Below, piece after piece: positions 1 through 5,038 of a stretch of 5,038 nucleotides of DNA. Origin of the DNA: Candidatus Onthomorpha intestinigallinarum (GTDB lineage: Bacteria; Bacteroidota; Bacteroidia; Bacteroidales; P3); NCBI GenBank assembly GCA_019114015.1, contig DXGG01000213.1:1-5038 (forward strand), in the 5' to 3' direction. Below the pieces are notes generated by a model. It did not search any database, was not told the origin of the DNA, and worked only from the letters and a program-made list of their open reading frames with translations. Position numbers and translations under genes: made by a program. Numbering within the stretch: position 1 is the stretch's first letter; each line of letters opens with the position of its first letter.

Positions 1-536
1 GAATTCCGGTACAGTGCGAGTGTTTTTTCAGAATGAATTGTGGTGTTTCTGCGATGTATTGCAAGCTTGTTGAAAAGCTCCATGTCAAACTGCTTCGACT
101 GTATCAGTTCGAAACCTTTGCAGTCGGATGTCATATCTTTTTTGTCATATACACCCGACTGTTCTATTCCGCATGAGCGGTATCCGAAACGTTTGTAGTA
201 TTCTACCAGACTTTCATCGGCAGCCATGAGAAAGACGGCATCGAAGCCTTTTTCTTTCAGTTCCTCCTCCGTTCTTGCAATCAGTCTTCCGGCCATGCCC
301 CTTGAACGGTATTGTTCGTCTGTGCACACCGAACAGATATATGCGGCAGAAAGGATGTTTTCCCCAAGGCTAAGACGGTATGGCGTGGCAAAAAGCATGC
401 AGGTCAGTTTACCTTTGTCGCTTGTGTGGAAGAATGTGTCGGGGGTATAGTACAGGTCGAAGAACTCGTCAATGAACTTTACCTTGTCTTTGAATGTCTT
501 GTGCCATAATTCCTTGGCCTGTCGTTCTATGCTCAT
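1..536 (-). CDS. GNAT-family N-acetyltransferase, C-terminus cut off by window edge
   Basis: This gene reads leftward from an ATG at 536-534 and runs off the left edge without a stop, giving 178 residues of an incomplete protein. The acetyl-CoA binding motif A is visible as R77-S-R-G80-M-A82 (pattern Q/R-x-x-G-x-G/A), preceded by the beta strand AAYICSVCTDEQ (residues 64-75) and followed by a helix to about residue 96. A later strand AVFLMAA (100-106) and the segment YYKRFGY (113-119) match the usual GNAT motif B region. The N-terminal part (ELWHKTF, residues 9-15, then FIDEFFDLYY) resembles Bacteroidetes GNAT proteins that begin with ELW-x-x-x-F. No signal peptide is seen, so it is probably cytoplasmic. 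The start codon overlaps the stop of the DUF2156 gene in an ATGA, implying co-transcription and translational coupling. The acceptor substrate cannot be predicted. Family assignment is firm; the specific function is unknown. Confidence 0.85.
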   Translation of the reverse strand, partial: MSIERQAKELWHKTFKDKVKFIDEFFDLYYTPDTFFHTSDKGKLTCMLFATPYRLSLGENILSAAYICSVCTDEQYRSRGMAGRLIARTEEELKEKGFDAVFLMAADESLVEYYKRFGYRSCGIEQSGVYDKKDMTSDCKGFELIQSKQFDMELFNKLAIHRRNTTIHSEKTLALYRN

Positions 537-1426
537 GGTATCAGGGTGTGTATGTGTTTCTCTATCATCCTGAATGGGTGATAGCTCAGTTTGGCCTGCC
601 GCAAACCTTCCATTCCGAGGTCCTCCTCGCGGTTTATGTATATGTAGTTCTCCGGAAGATGCAGTGCAATCTGCTGGTTGATGATTGCGAAGGCCCCCTC
701 TATGTCGCGGTCCGCTTTCTCTATATGAGTGTCGAAAGTATTGTCGTTTATCTTGCTGCCGAGGCTGAAGGCAACGATGCGGCCTTCTATCTTTATAGCC
801 CCTCCGAATATGCCGAGCTGTTCGAAATTGTTCAGAAGAAATTCAATGACGCGCTTTTCGTTCAGGTATTCCTTTTCGGCTTCGGGATGTCTCTCTATGG
901 ATGATTTGCACCATTTTTCCTCCACTTCCATGCATTCGAAACAGCTGTCCCTGTCCAGTTGTTCGTACTGCCATGAGTATAGTTTGTTGAATTTGTTTAT
1001 ATGGTTGCGTTTGGCCTGCAGTTTCTTGCCCTTGAGGGTTTGAAGGTCTTCCCTCAGATACAGATAGTCGAAGAAATCCCTTTTTGCTTCGGAGCGGAAT
1101 CTTTGTGCAAACCGTGAGGGCAGCTCTGAGTGTTCGCAGATGAAATGCAGGTTGTAAGCCTGCTCTTGGGCATCTTCTATTATGCGTTCTATTGCCTTGT
1201 CCATACCGTTCGGTCCTATGGGATAATGGTAACACAGGCTTTTGTTCCGCTCGAAATGTATGCGGGTGACAAGGCAGTTTTCCACAATGGCATATTGTCC
1301 GTAATAAAGGAAAGCATAGGCACAAAGGTTTGCAAAGGATGATTCTGAGTTTTGCAGACATTTGTATTTGTAGAATGAATCGAATATCTCTTTGTCTTGA
1401 GGAGTTACGTCTTTGAATACAATCAT
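533..1426 (-). CDS. DUF2156 (MprF C-terminal-like) domain protein, putative acyl/aminoacyl transferase
   Basis: This is a complete 297-residue protein and the first gene of the leftward block. Its motifs match the stand-alone DUF2156 family of Bacteroidetes: YLYLREDLQTLKGKKLQAKR (121-140) leading into NHINKF (141-146), then AFSLGSKINDNTFDTHIEKA (219-238), then INREEDLGMEGLRQAKLSY (264-282). The family shares a GNAT-like fold with the C-terminal catalytic domain of MprF lysyl-phosphatidylglycerol synthase, but this protein has no membrane-spanning flippase domain and no signal peptide. By family analogy it may transfer an aminoacyl or acyl group; neither donor nor acceptor is known. The ATG at 1426 is the first in frame and places the conserved N-terminus (MIVFKDVTPQDKEIFDSFY) at the usual site. 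The gene ends in an ATGA overlap with the GNAT gene. TAATTTTG elements lie 20-35 bp upstream of the start. Confidence 0.88.
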   Translation of the reverse strand: MIVFKDVTPQDKEIFDSFYKYKCLQNSESSFANLCAYAFLYYGQYAIVENCLVTRIHFERNKSLCYHYPIGPNGMDKAIERIIEDAQEQAYNLHFICEHSELPSRFAQRFRSEAKRDFFDYLYLREDLQTLKGKKLQAKRNHINKFNKLYSWQYEQLDRDSCFECMEVEEKWCKSSIERHPEAEKEYLNEKRVIEFLLNNFEQLGIFGGAIKIEGRIVAFSLGSKINDNTFDTHIEKADRDIEGAFAIINQQIALHLPENYIYINREEDLGMEGLRQAKLSYHPFRMIEKHIHTLIP

Positions 1427-1445
1427 TGCAAATGGTTTTTTATTT

Positions 1446-1453
1446 CAAAATTA
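1446..1453 (-). promoter_or_regulatory. Candidate -7 element for the DUF2156-GNAT operon
   Basis: Read on the minus strand, 1453-1446 is TAATTTTG, a full match to TAnnTTTG. A TTTG that could serve as the -33 element lies upstream at 1475-1472 on the same strand, with an 18-bp spacer, slightly shorter than the roughly 20 bp expected. Transcription would begin near 1440, leaving about 14 nt before the ATG at 1426. A second identical TAATTTTG at 1461-1454 is an alternative -7 element but has no matching -33. Confidence 0.5.
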
Positions 1454-1461
1454 CAAAATTA
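1446..1461. repeat. Tandem 8-bp direct repeat (CAAAATTA x2)
   Basis: CAAAATTA occurs twice in perfect tandem at 1446-1453 and 1454-1461. Each copy reads as TAATTTTG on the minus strand, so the repeat duplicates a -7 consensus for the leftward operon. It sits directly beside the rightward -7 element. Confidence 0.85.
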
Positions 1462-1463
1462 TT

Positions 1464-1471
1464 TACCTTTG
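1464..1471 (+). promoter_or_regulatory. Bacteroidetes -7 element for ispH operon
   Basis: TACCTTTG matches the TAnnTTTG -7 consensus known for Bacteroides primary sigma factor promoters. A start of transcription some 5-8 bp downstream (about 1477-1480) would leave a leader of roughly 25 nt before the ispH ATG at 1504. The -33 element is weak: around 1436-1445 there is only a T-run with no clear TTTG. The 5' leader contains a purine-rich stretch (gaggaag) at 1481-1487, too far from the ATG to be a good ribosome binding site. Confidence 0.6.
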
Positions 1472-1476
1472 CAAAG
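1467..1476. repeat. 10-bp palindrome CTTTGCAAAG inside the divergent promoters
   Basis: The perfect palindrome CTTTGCAAAG contributes the TTTG half of the rightward -7 element (1468-1471) and, on the minus strand, a TTTG (1475-1472) placed like a -33 element for the leftward promoter. Flanking TTTAC (1462-1466) and GTAAA (1476-1480) extend the symmetry if one base is allowed to bulge. It may be a shared promoter feature or, less likely, a regulator site. Confidence 0.6.
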
Positions 1477-1503
1477 TAAAGAGGAAGAAAAAGTACTTGT
1501 TTT

Positions 1504-2382
1504 ATGGAGGTTGTCATTGACAGGGAGGCTGGTTTTTGTTTCGGTGTCGTTTCCGCAATAGAAGCCTGCGAAAGGCAGTTGAGACAGGATGGAAGTCTGT
1601 ACTGCATAGGTGATATTGTTCACAACAGCAAGGAGGTTGAGCGGTTGAAGGCCTTGGGGCTTAGGATAATAGATAAGGATGAGCTGAATATGTTGGGTGG
1701 CTGCAAGGTGATGATAAGGGCTCACGGGGAACCTCCCTCGACGTATGAACTGGCCGAAAAAAGAGGGGTGGAGATAATAGATGCCACCTGTCCCATAGTG
1801 CTTAAGTTGCAGAGAGATGTCAGGCAGGGTTATGAGAGGATGAAGCGTGTAGGCGGACAGGTCGTGATATTCGGTAAACAGGGACATGCCGAAGTGGTGG
1901 GGCTTATGGGACAGACGGAAGACAAGGCGATAGTCGTAAGCTCCGAGGAGGATTTGGAGATGATAGACTTCAATCGGCCTGTGCATCTGTTTTCACAGAC
2001 AACCAAGAACAAGGAGGACTTTGTAAGGATTGTGGGCTTGATAAGGGAGAGGATGAAGGCGGCGGATAATGAGGCAGGTTTGTTCGTGACGGATTCTATA
2101 TGCAGAAGGGTTTCCTCTCGCAGCAGGACATTGCTGGAATTTGCCGACAAGGTTTGTGCCCTTTTGTTTGTCAGCGGCAGACAGTCCTCGAACGGCACCT
2201 ATCTTTACAGCTTGTGCAGACAGCACAAGAAGGAAACGTATTTTATTTCATCGAAGGAGGACATAGATTTTTCTTTGCTGAAGGATTGCGACATAGTGGG
2301 CATAAGTGGAGCGACTTCCACGCCCATGTGGTTGATGGAGGAAATAAGGGATTATGTACTTGCGACATTTGAAGCTGATTGA
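1504..2382 (+). CDS. ispH: 4-hydroxy-3-methylbut-2-enyl diphosphate reductase IspH (LytB)
   Basis: IspH performs the last step of the MEP pathway, reducing HMBPP to isopentenyl and dimethylallyl diphosphate with an iron-sulfur cluster in the cytoplasm. The 292-residue protein is full length for the bacterial short form, with no fused S1 domain. The three cluster cysteines are present: C12 in GFCFG, C96 in DATCP and C200 in DSICRR. Other active-site residues are visible: H40 (VHNS), H74 (RAHGEP), H128 and catalytic E130 (GHAEV), T167 (SQTTKN), and the diphosphate-binding S228-S229-N230 and S272 (GATSTP). The ATG at 1504 puts C12 at exactly the E. coli position and no earlier start is plausible. 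It is the first gene of the rightward operon, behind a TACCTTTG -7 element. Its last 29 bp overlap recF in another frame. Identification is secure. Confidence 0.98.
   Translation: MEVVIDREAGFCFGVVSAIEACERQLRQDGSLYCIGDIVHNSKEVERLKALGLRIIDKDELNMLGGCKVMIRAHGEPPSTYELAEKRGVEIIDATCPIVLKLQRDVRQGYERMKRVGGQVVIFGKQGHAEVVGLMGQTEDKAIVVSSEEDLEMIDFNRPVHLFSQTTKNKEDFVRIVGLIRERMKAADNEAGLFVTDSICRRVSSRSRTLLEFADKVCALLFVSGRQSSNGTYLYSLCRQHKKETYFISSKEDIDFSLLKDCDIVGISGATSTPMWLMEEIRDYVLATFEAD
2337..2350 (+). promoter_or_regulatory. Ribosome binding region for recF inside ispH
   Basis: A purine-rich run containing GGAGG (2337-2341) and AAGGG (2346-2350) lies 12 and 3 bp before the recF ATG at 2354. It is within the ispH coding sequence. 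It supports 2354 as the recF start, although Bacteroidetes often initiate without strong Shine-Dalgarno pairing. Confidence 0.4.
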
Positions 2383-3427
2383 TTTCAAAAACATAAAGGA
2401 GTTCGAGACGGATTTTTCCCAGATAAACTGTTTTGTGGGCAATAACGGAGTGGGCAAGACCAATATGCTCGACTCCATATATTACCTCAGTTTCTGCAAA
2501 AGCTATTTCAGTCCGAATGACACTTCGTCCATAAGGGAGGGAGCGGATTTCTTTGCAATACACGGAGATTACGTGTTGAAGGGCACGACGGAACATTTCT
2601 CGTGTACATTGGAAGCCGACGGCAGAAAACAGATAAAACATTCCGGCAAACTGTACAAAAGACATTCGGAACACATAGGCCGTCTTCCGTCGGTGATGGT
2701 TGCACCCAATGACCAGAGCCTGATAACTGGGGGCTCGGAGAACAGACGCAGATTTGTGGACATAATAGTGTCGCAGCAGGACAAGACATATTTGAACAAT
2801 CTCATCCGCTACAACAAGGCGGTGGAACAAAGGAACAAACTGCTGAAAAACTATCTGAAGACCCGTTTTCTGGACGAGACCGCCTTGGATATATGGGATG
2901 AACAGGCGGCCTTTTACGGTGACGACATACGGCAGAGACGCAGGGAGTTCTTTGCCGGCTTTGCCCAACCTTTCAGAAAATATTACGACTATGTGTCTTG
3001 TGCGGACGAACAGGTGGGACTGGATTACAGAACATACGAAGGAGGTTTGCTCGACTTGTTGGGCAGAAACAGGGAGAAAGACAAACTGACGGGCTATACC
3101 ACCGTCGGAATACACAGGGACGAACTGGAGTTCGGCTTGAACGGAAGGCCGATACGCTATTATGGTTCTCAGGGACAGCAGAAAACCTTCCTGCTTGCAC
3201 TTAAGCTGGCTCAGTTCGATTATCTTTACGAGCATTTGGGCTTGAAGCCGCTTTTGCTTCTGGATGATGTGTTCGACAAGTTCGACTTCCAAAGGGTGAA
3301 CAAGTTGTTGCAACTTATATCGCAGCAGCATTTCGGACAGGTCTTTTTGACCGATACCCATATCGAGAGGGTTGAAAGCATAATTGCCGATGAGTTTAAG
3401 GACAAGACAAAAATATTCAGGCTGTGA
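2354..3427 (+). CDS. recF: DNA replication and repair protein RecF
   Basis: RecF is an SMC/ABC-type ATPase that binds gapped DNA and, with RecO and RecR, helps load RecA during gap repair and restart of stalled replication. The protein has 357 residues, the usual family length. Visible motifs are the N-terminal MYLRHLKLIDFKNI, Walker A GNNGVGKT (29-36), a degenerate ABC signature YGSQGQQKT (270-278), Walker B LLLLDD (300-305) followed by the D-loop VFDKFD, and the H-loop residue H336 in LTDTH. The region between about 150 and 240 forms the lobe II insertion. The ATG at 2354 gives the standard RecF N-terminus, so the 29-bp overlap with ispH appears real, and a purine-rich run precedes it. The stop overlaps the GTG of the next gene (GTGA). 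recF is not beside dnaA or dnaN here as far as the window shows. Confidence 0.98.
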   Translation: MYLRHLKLIDFKNIKEFETDFSQINCFVGNNGVGKTNMLDSIYYLSFCKSYFSPNDTSSIREGADFFAIHGDYVLKGTTEHFSCTLEADGRKQIKHSGKLYKRHSEHIGRLPSVMVAPNDQSLITGGSENRRRFVDIIVSQQDKTYLNNLIRYNKAVEQRNKLLKNYLKTRFLDETALDIWDEQAAFYGDDIRQRRREFFAGFAQPFRKYYDYVSCADEQVGLDYRTYEGGLLDLLGRNREKDKLTGYTTVGIHRDELEFGLNGRPIRYYGSQGQQKTFLLALKLAQFDYLYEHLGLKPLLLLDDVFDKFDFQRVNKLLQLISQQHFGQVFLTDTHIERVESIIADEFKDKTKIFRL

Positions 3428-3765
3428 ACGGTAAGGACGAACAGAAGTACGGAAAACCATATGTTTCAAGAGGACCTTCCGAGGCAAGCGAAGCAAGCAT
3501 CAAGACGGTTATGGCCCGATTCTTCAGGTCGCTGAACATAGATGCCGACTTTGAGCAGGAGCGTGTCGTAAAGGCTTGGGAGGAGATAACGGGAGAATTG
3601 ATAAAAAAGATGACGATGAAGATATATCTTAAGGGAGGAGTGTTGTATGTGCATGTCAATTCCCCTGCATTGAAGTCGGAACTGATGATGGTCAGGACAT
3701 CTCTGTGCGATAGGCTGAATGAACGTTTGGGAGAGAAAATGGTCAAGGCCGTATATATAAAATAG
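3424..3765 (+). CDS. DUF721 / DciA-like protein (putative replicative helicase operator)
   Basis: This 113-residue protein carries a DUF721 domain over about residues 26-113. Diagnostic stretches are VVKAWEEITGELIKKMT (48-64) with the conserved W52, GVLYVHVNSPALKSELMM (72-89), and LNERLG (98-103). DUF721 defines DciA, which in many bacteria lacking DnaC or DnaI helps load the DnaB helicase, and DUF721 genes often lie beside recF, as here. Function in this organism is inferred from family and context. The start is a GTG at 3424 overlapping the recF stop as GTGA, which suggests translational coupling; the next in-frame ATG (codon 30) would cut into the domain's first helix. The first 25 residues are polar and probably disordered, including an SEASEAS run from a small tandem repeat. 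Two base pairs separate it from the flippase gene. Confidence 0.88.
   Translation: MNGKDEQKYGKPYVSRGPSEASEASIKTVMARFFRSLNIDADFEQERVVKAWEEITGELIKKMTMKIYLKGGVLYVHVNSPALKSELMMVRTSLCDRLNERLGEKMVKAVYIK
3481..3498 (+). repeat. Tandem 9-bp microrepeat coding for EAS-EAS
   Basis: GAGGCAAGC at 3481-3489 is followed directly by GAAGCAAGC at 3490-3498, with 8 of 9 bases identical. It keeps the reading frame and adds one EAS unit in the polar N-terminal tail of the DUF721 protein, ahead of the conserved domain. It could be a slippage duplication; it has no evident regulatory role. Confidence 0.7.
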
Positions 3766-3767
3766 AT

Positions 3768-5038
3768 ATGTTGAGGAAGTTTTTGTCACGGGAATCCGTC
3801 AGGAATTTTATAGCCTTGTTTTCCACTGACGTATTGGTCAGGGGCGGTAATTTCCTGCTCATACCTGTCTTCCTTCTTCTTATGACAAAACAGGAGTTCG
3901 GCATATACGGTTATCTCTATACCTTCGCGCTCTCCATGTCTTTGGTTCTAAACCTCGGATACCACGCCGTAATACCCAAACTGTACATAGACAGCAAGGA
4001 CGATGCTGAAAAACGCGGAACCATGCTTTTCACCATAACCGTTTTTTTGCTCTCTTTCATTGCAGTCGTTTATGTTCTGGTGGGAGTGACGGGAGCGGAC
4101 GAAAGGTTCTTCTCTCTTGTGAACAGGGACGAACAGGCATCGCAGTTGAACTATTCACTTTACAGACCTTATCTCGGCATAGCTTTGCTGTCAATGGTGC
4201 TGTCCAACTTCATGACATATTATTTCATATCGGCCGAGAAGGTCAGAAAGATACAGACCTTTAACATTACGCGTTTCATATTGGTCAATGCCCTTGTGTT
4301 ACTGGTCTTGGCTTTGAGCAGGGATACGGATGCGGCCTTGTTGCGTCTAAGCCTTACCTATGTGACGGAACTGACCTTGTGTGTTCTTTTTTCTTTCGGT
4401 TTGGTCCGGCAGTTCAGATATTCTTTCGACAGGAAATACATAATAAAGGTGGCGAAGATAGGCATGCCTCTTGCATGTACGGCCCTGATAAACGTTGTGG
4501 TCAATTTCGGAGACAAACATTTCGTCATGATTTATTGCGGAGCTGAAGTGCTGGGAGTATATACGCTCGCCTCCACCATAGCGGTCATACCGCTTATAGT
4601 CTATCAGTCGTTCAACTTCATATGGATTCCCAAACTGTTGAAACAAACCGACCTCGAAAGGATAAGGACAATGGCAAAAAAACATGCATTGCTCATTTTT
4701 GGACTTTTGACTCTGGTGTCGTTGCTTGTGATTGTGTTGTCGTTGTTTTTGTTCAAGGCAGGTTTGTTCCCCGAGAGTTATTTCGACATGATTCATATTC
4801 TCCCCATGCTGTTGCTTTCACAGGTTTTTTCGGCCTTGATTCTGTATTACTTCAATTTCCTCACGTATTTCGAGCGGAACTATATGGTCATAATCATTTC
4901 TTCCATTACAAGTCTTGTGGCCTATTGTCTTTTCGGTTTGGTCGCACCCCGTTACGGCGCAACGGGCATTGCCTTCGCTTCCATGACCGCCAATATTGCA
5001 GGTTTTGTCCTTTACTATCTTTGCAGCATGTATTATAT
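3768..5038 (+). CDS. Polysaccharide/lipid-linked glycan flippase (Wzx/MurJ-like, MOP superfamily), C-terminus cut off by window edge
   Basis: Starting at the ATG at 3768, an open frame of 423 codons runs to the right edge with no stop. The protein is very hydrophobic, with membrane segments I place at about residues 14-38, 46-69, 86-107, 134-155, 168-184, 190-212, 227-246, 262-285, 306-329, 341-362, 372-393 and 397-421. Family-typical features are the basic N-terminus before the first segment, FGIYGY (44-49), the polar LYIDSKDDAEKR loop (72-83), FGDKHFVMIYCGAEVLGVYT (247-266), and YGATGIAFASMTANIAGF (396-413). These fit inner-membrane flippases that turn over undecaprenyl-linked sugars for O-antigen, capsule or similar glycans. 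The usual length is roughly 420-500 residues, so little may be missing. Whether it is Wzx-like or serves another lipid-linked substrate cannot be settled. It starts 2 bp after the DUF721 stop (TAGATATG), so it is presumably in the same operon. Confidence 0.85.
   Translation, partial: MLRKFLSRESVRNFIALFSTDVLVRGGNFLLIPVFLLLMTKQEFGIYGYLYTFALSMSLVLNLGYHAVIPKLYIDSKDDAEKRGTMLFTITVFLLSFIAVVYVLVGVTGADERFFSLVNRDEQASQLNYSLYRPYLGIALLSMVLSNFMTYYFISAEKVRKIQTFNITRFILVNALVLLVLALSRDTDAALLRLSLTYVTELTLCVLFSFGLVRQFRYSFDRKYIIKVAKIGMPLACTALINVVVNFGDKHFVMIYCGAEVLGVYTLASTIAVIPLIVYQSFNFIWIPKLLKQTDLERIRTMAKKHALLIFGLLTLVSLLVIVLSLFLFKAGLFPESYFDMIHILPMLLLSQVFSALILYYFNFLTYFERNYMVIIISSITSLVAYCLFGLVAPRYGATGIAFASMTANIAGFVLYYLCSMYY

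Larger units (their letters stand above)
1427..1503. promoter_or_regulatory. 77-bp divergent intergenic region with back-to-back promoters
   Basis: This is the only real non-coding stretch in the window. It is strongly AT-rich and lies between the divergent starts of the DUF2156 gene and ispH. It contains TAnnTTTG-type elements on both strands, an 8-bp tandem repeat and a 10-bp palindrome, each listed separately. Nothing else, such as an attenuator or riboswitch, can be made out, and the predicted leaders are only about 15-30 nt long. Confidence 0.8.

Noticed and set aside
494..904. A 136-codon plus-strand frame opposite the DUF2156 gene
   Set aside because: It is antisense to well-conserved DUF2156 motifs and shows no family features of its own.
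843..1361. A 172-codon minus-strand frame within the DUF2156 gene in another frame
   Set aside because: It is a shadow of the real frame; only the 533-1426 frame contains the family motifs.
1472..1503. Riboswitch or attenuator in the ispH leader
   Set aside because: The predicted leader is only about 25 nt and holds no stable hairpin beyond the short palindrome at the promoter.
1459..1986. A 175-codon minus-strand frame opposite the start of ispH
   Set aside because: It overlaps the conserved IspH N-terminal half and would cross the promoter region; no domain is recognisable.
2354..3427. Possible replication origin near recF
   Set aside because: recF often lies by dnaA, so I looked for DnaA-box clusters and an AT-rich gap, but saw neither; the region is fully coding.
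2243..3496. A 417-codon open frame on the minus strand, longer than recF itself
   Set aside because: It lies antisense to recF and the ispH end. RecF shows all its expected motifs in order, whereas this frame shows no recognisable domain. Long antisense frames are expected here from the codon bias.
3766..3767. Terminator or promoter between the DUF721 and flippase genes
   Set aside because: Only 2 bp separate the genes and no hairpin with a T-run is present, so read-through is the simplest view.
4347..4796. A 149-codon minus-strand frame opposite the flippase gene
   Set aside because: It is rich in polar His/Gln/Arg residues, as expected from the complement of hydrophobic codons, and shows no domain.

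Overview
The window looks like ordinary chromosomal DNA from a member of the Bacteroidota, most likely the order Bacteroidales. Three things point there: the protein families present (a Bacteroidetes-style IspH, RecF and DUF721 set, and a stand-alone DUF2156 protein next to a GNAT protein), TAnnTTTG-type -7 promoter elements in the one real intergenic gap, and generally weak Shine-Dalgarno signals. The genus cannot be fixed from the sequence. Isoleucine is encoded mostly by ATA and arginine mostly by AGG/AGA, which may help to place it.

Layout. A 77-bp AT-rich gap (1427-1503) separates two divergent gene blocks. Leftward on the minus strand are a DUF2156 protein (1426-533) and a GNAT-family acetyltransferase (536 to the left edge, incomplete), joined by a 4-bp ATGA overlap. 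Rightward on the plus strand are ispH (1504-2382), recF (2354-3427), a DUF721/DciA-like gene (3424-3765) and a multi-spanning flippase of the Wzx/MurJ-like superfamily (3768 to the right edge, incomplete). Gene junctions in the rightward block are a 29-bp overlap, a 4-bp GTGA overlap and a 2-bp gap, so it reads as one operon. Apart from the 77-bp gap almost every base is coding. No RNA gene, insertion sequence, CRISPR array, terminator or replication origin was seen.

How the genes may work together. IspH makes the last step of the MEP isoprenoid pathway, which feeds undecaprenyl phosphate, the carrier for the lipid-linked glycans that flippases of this type move. RecF and the DciA-like protein both belong to replication and repair. 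The operon thus mixes two themes, and the link between them is inference. The leftward pair encodes two proteins expected to have acyltransferase (GNAT-type) folds, with unknown substrates.

No clearly new biological system is visible. The most interesting points are the interleaved divergent promoters, the uncharacterised DUF2156-GNAT pair, the replication/repair genes sandwiched between isoprenoid and glycan-export genes, and the strong ATA preference.
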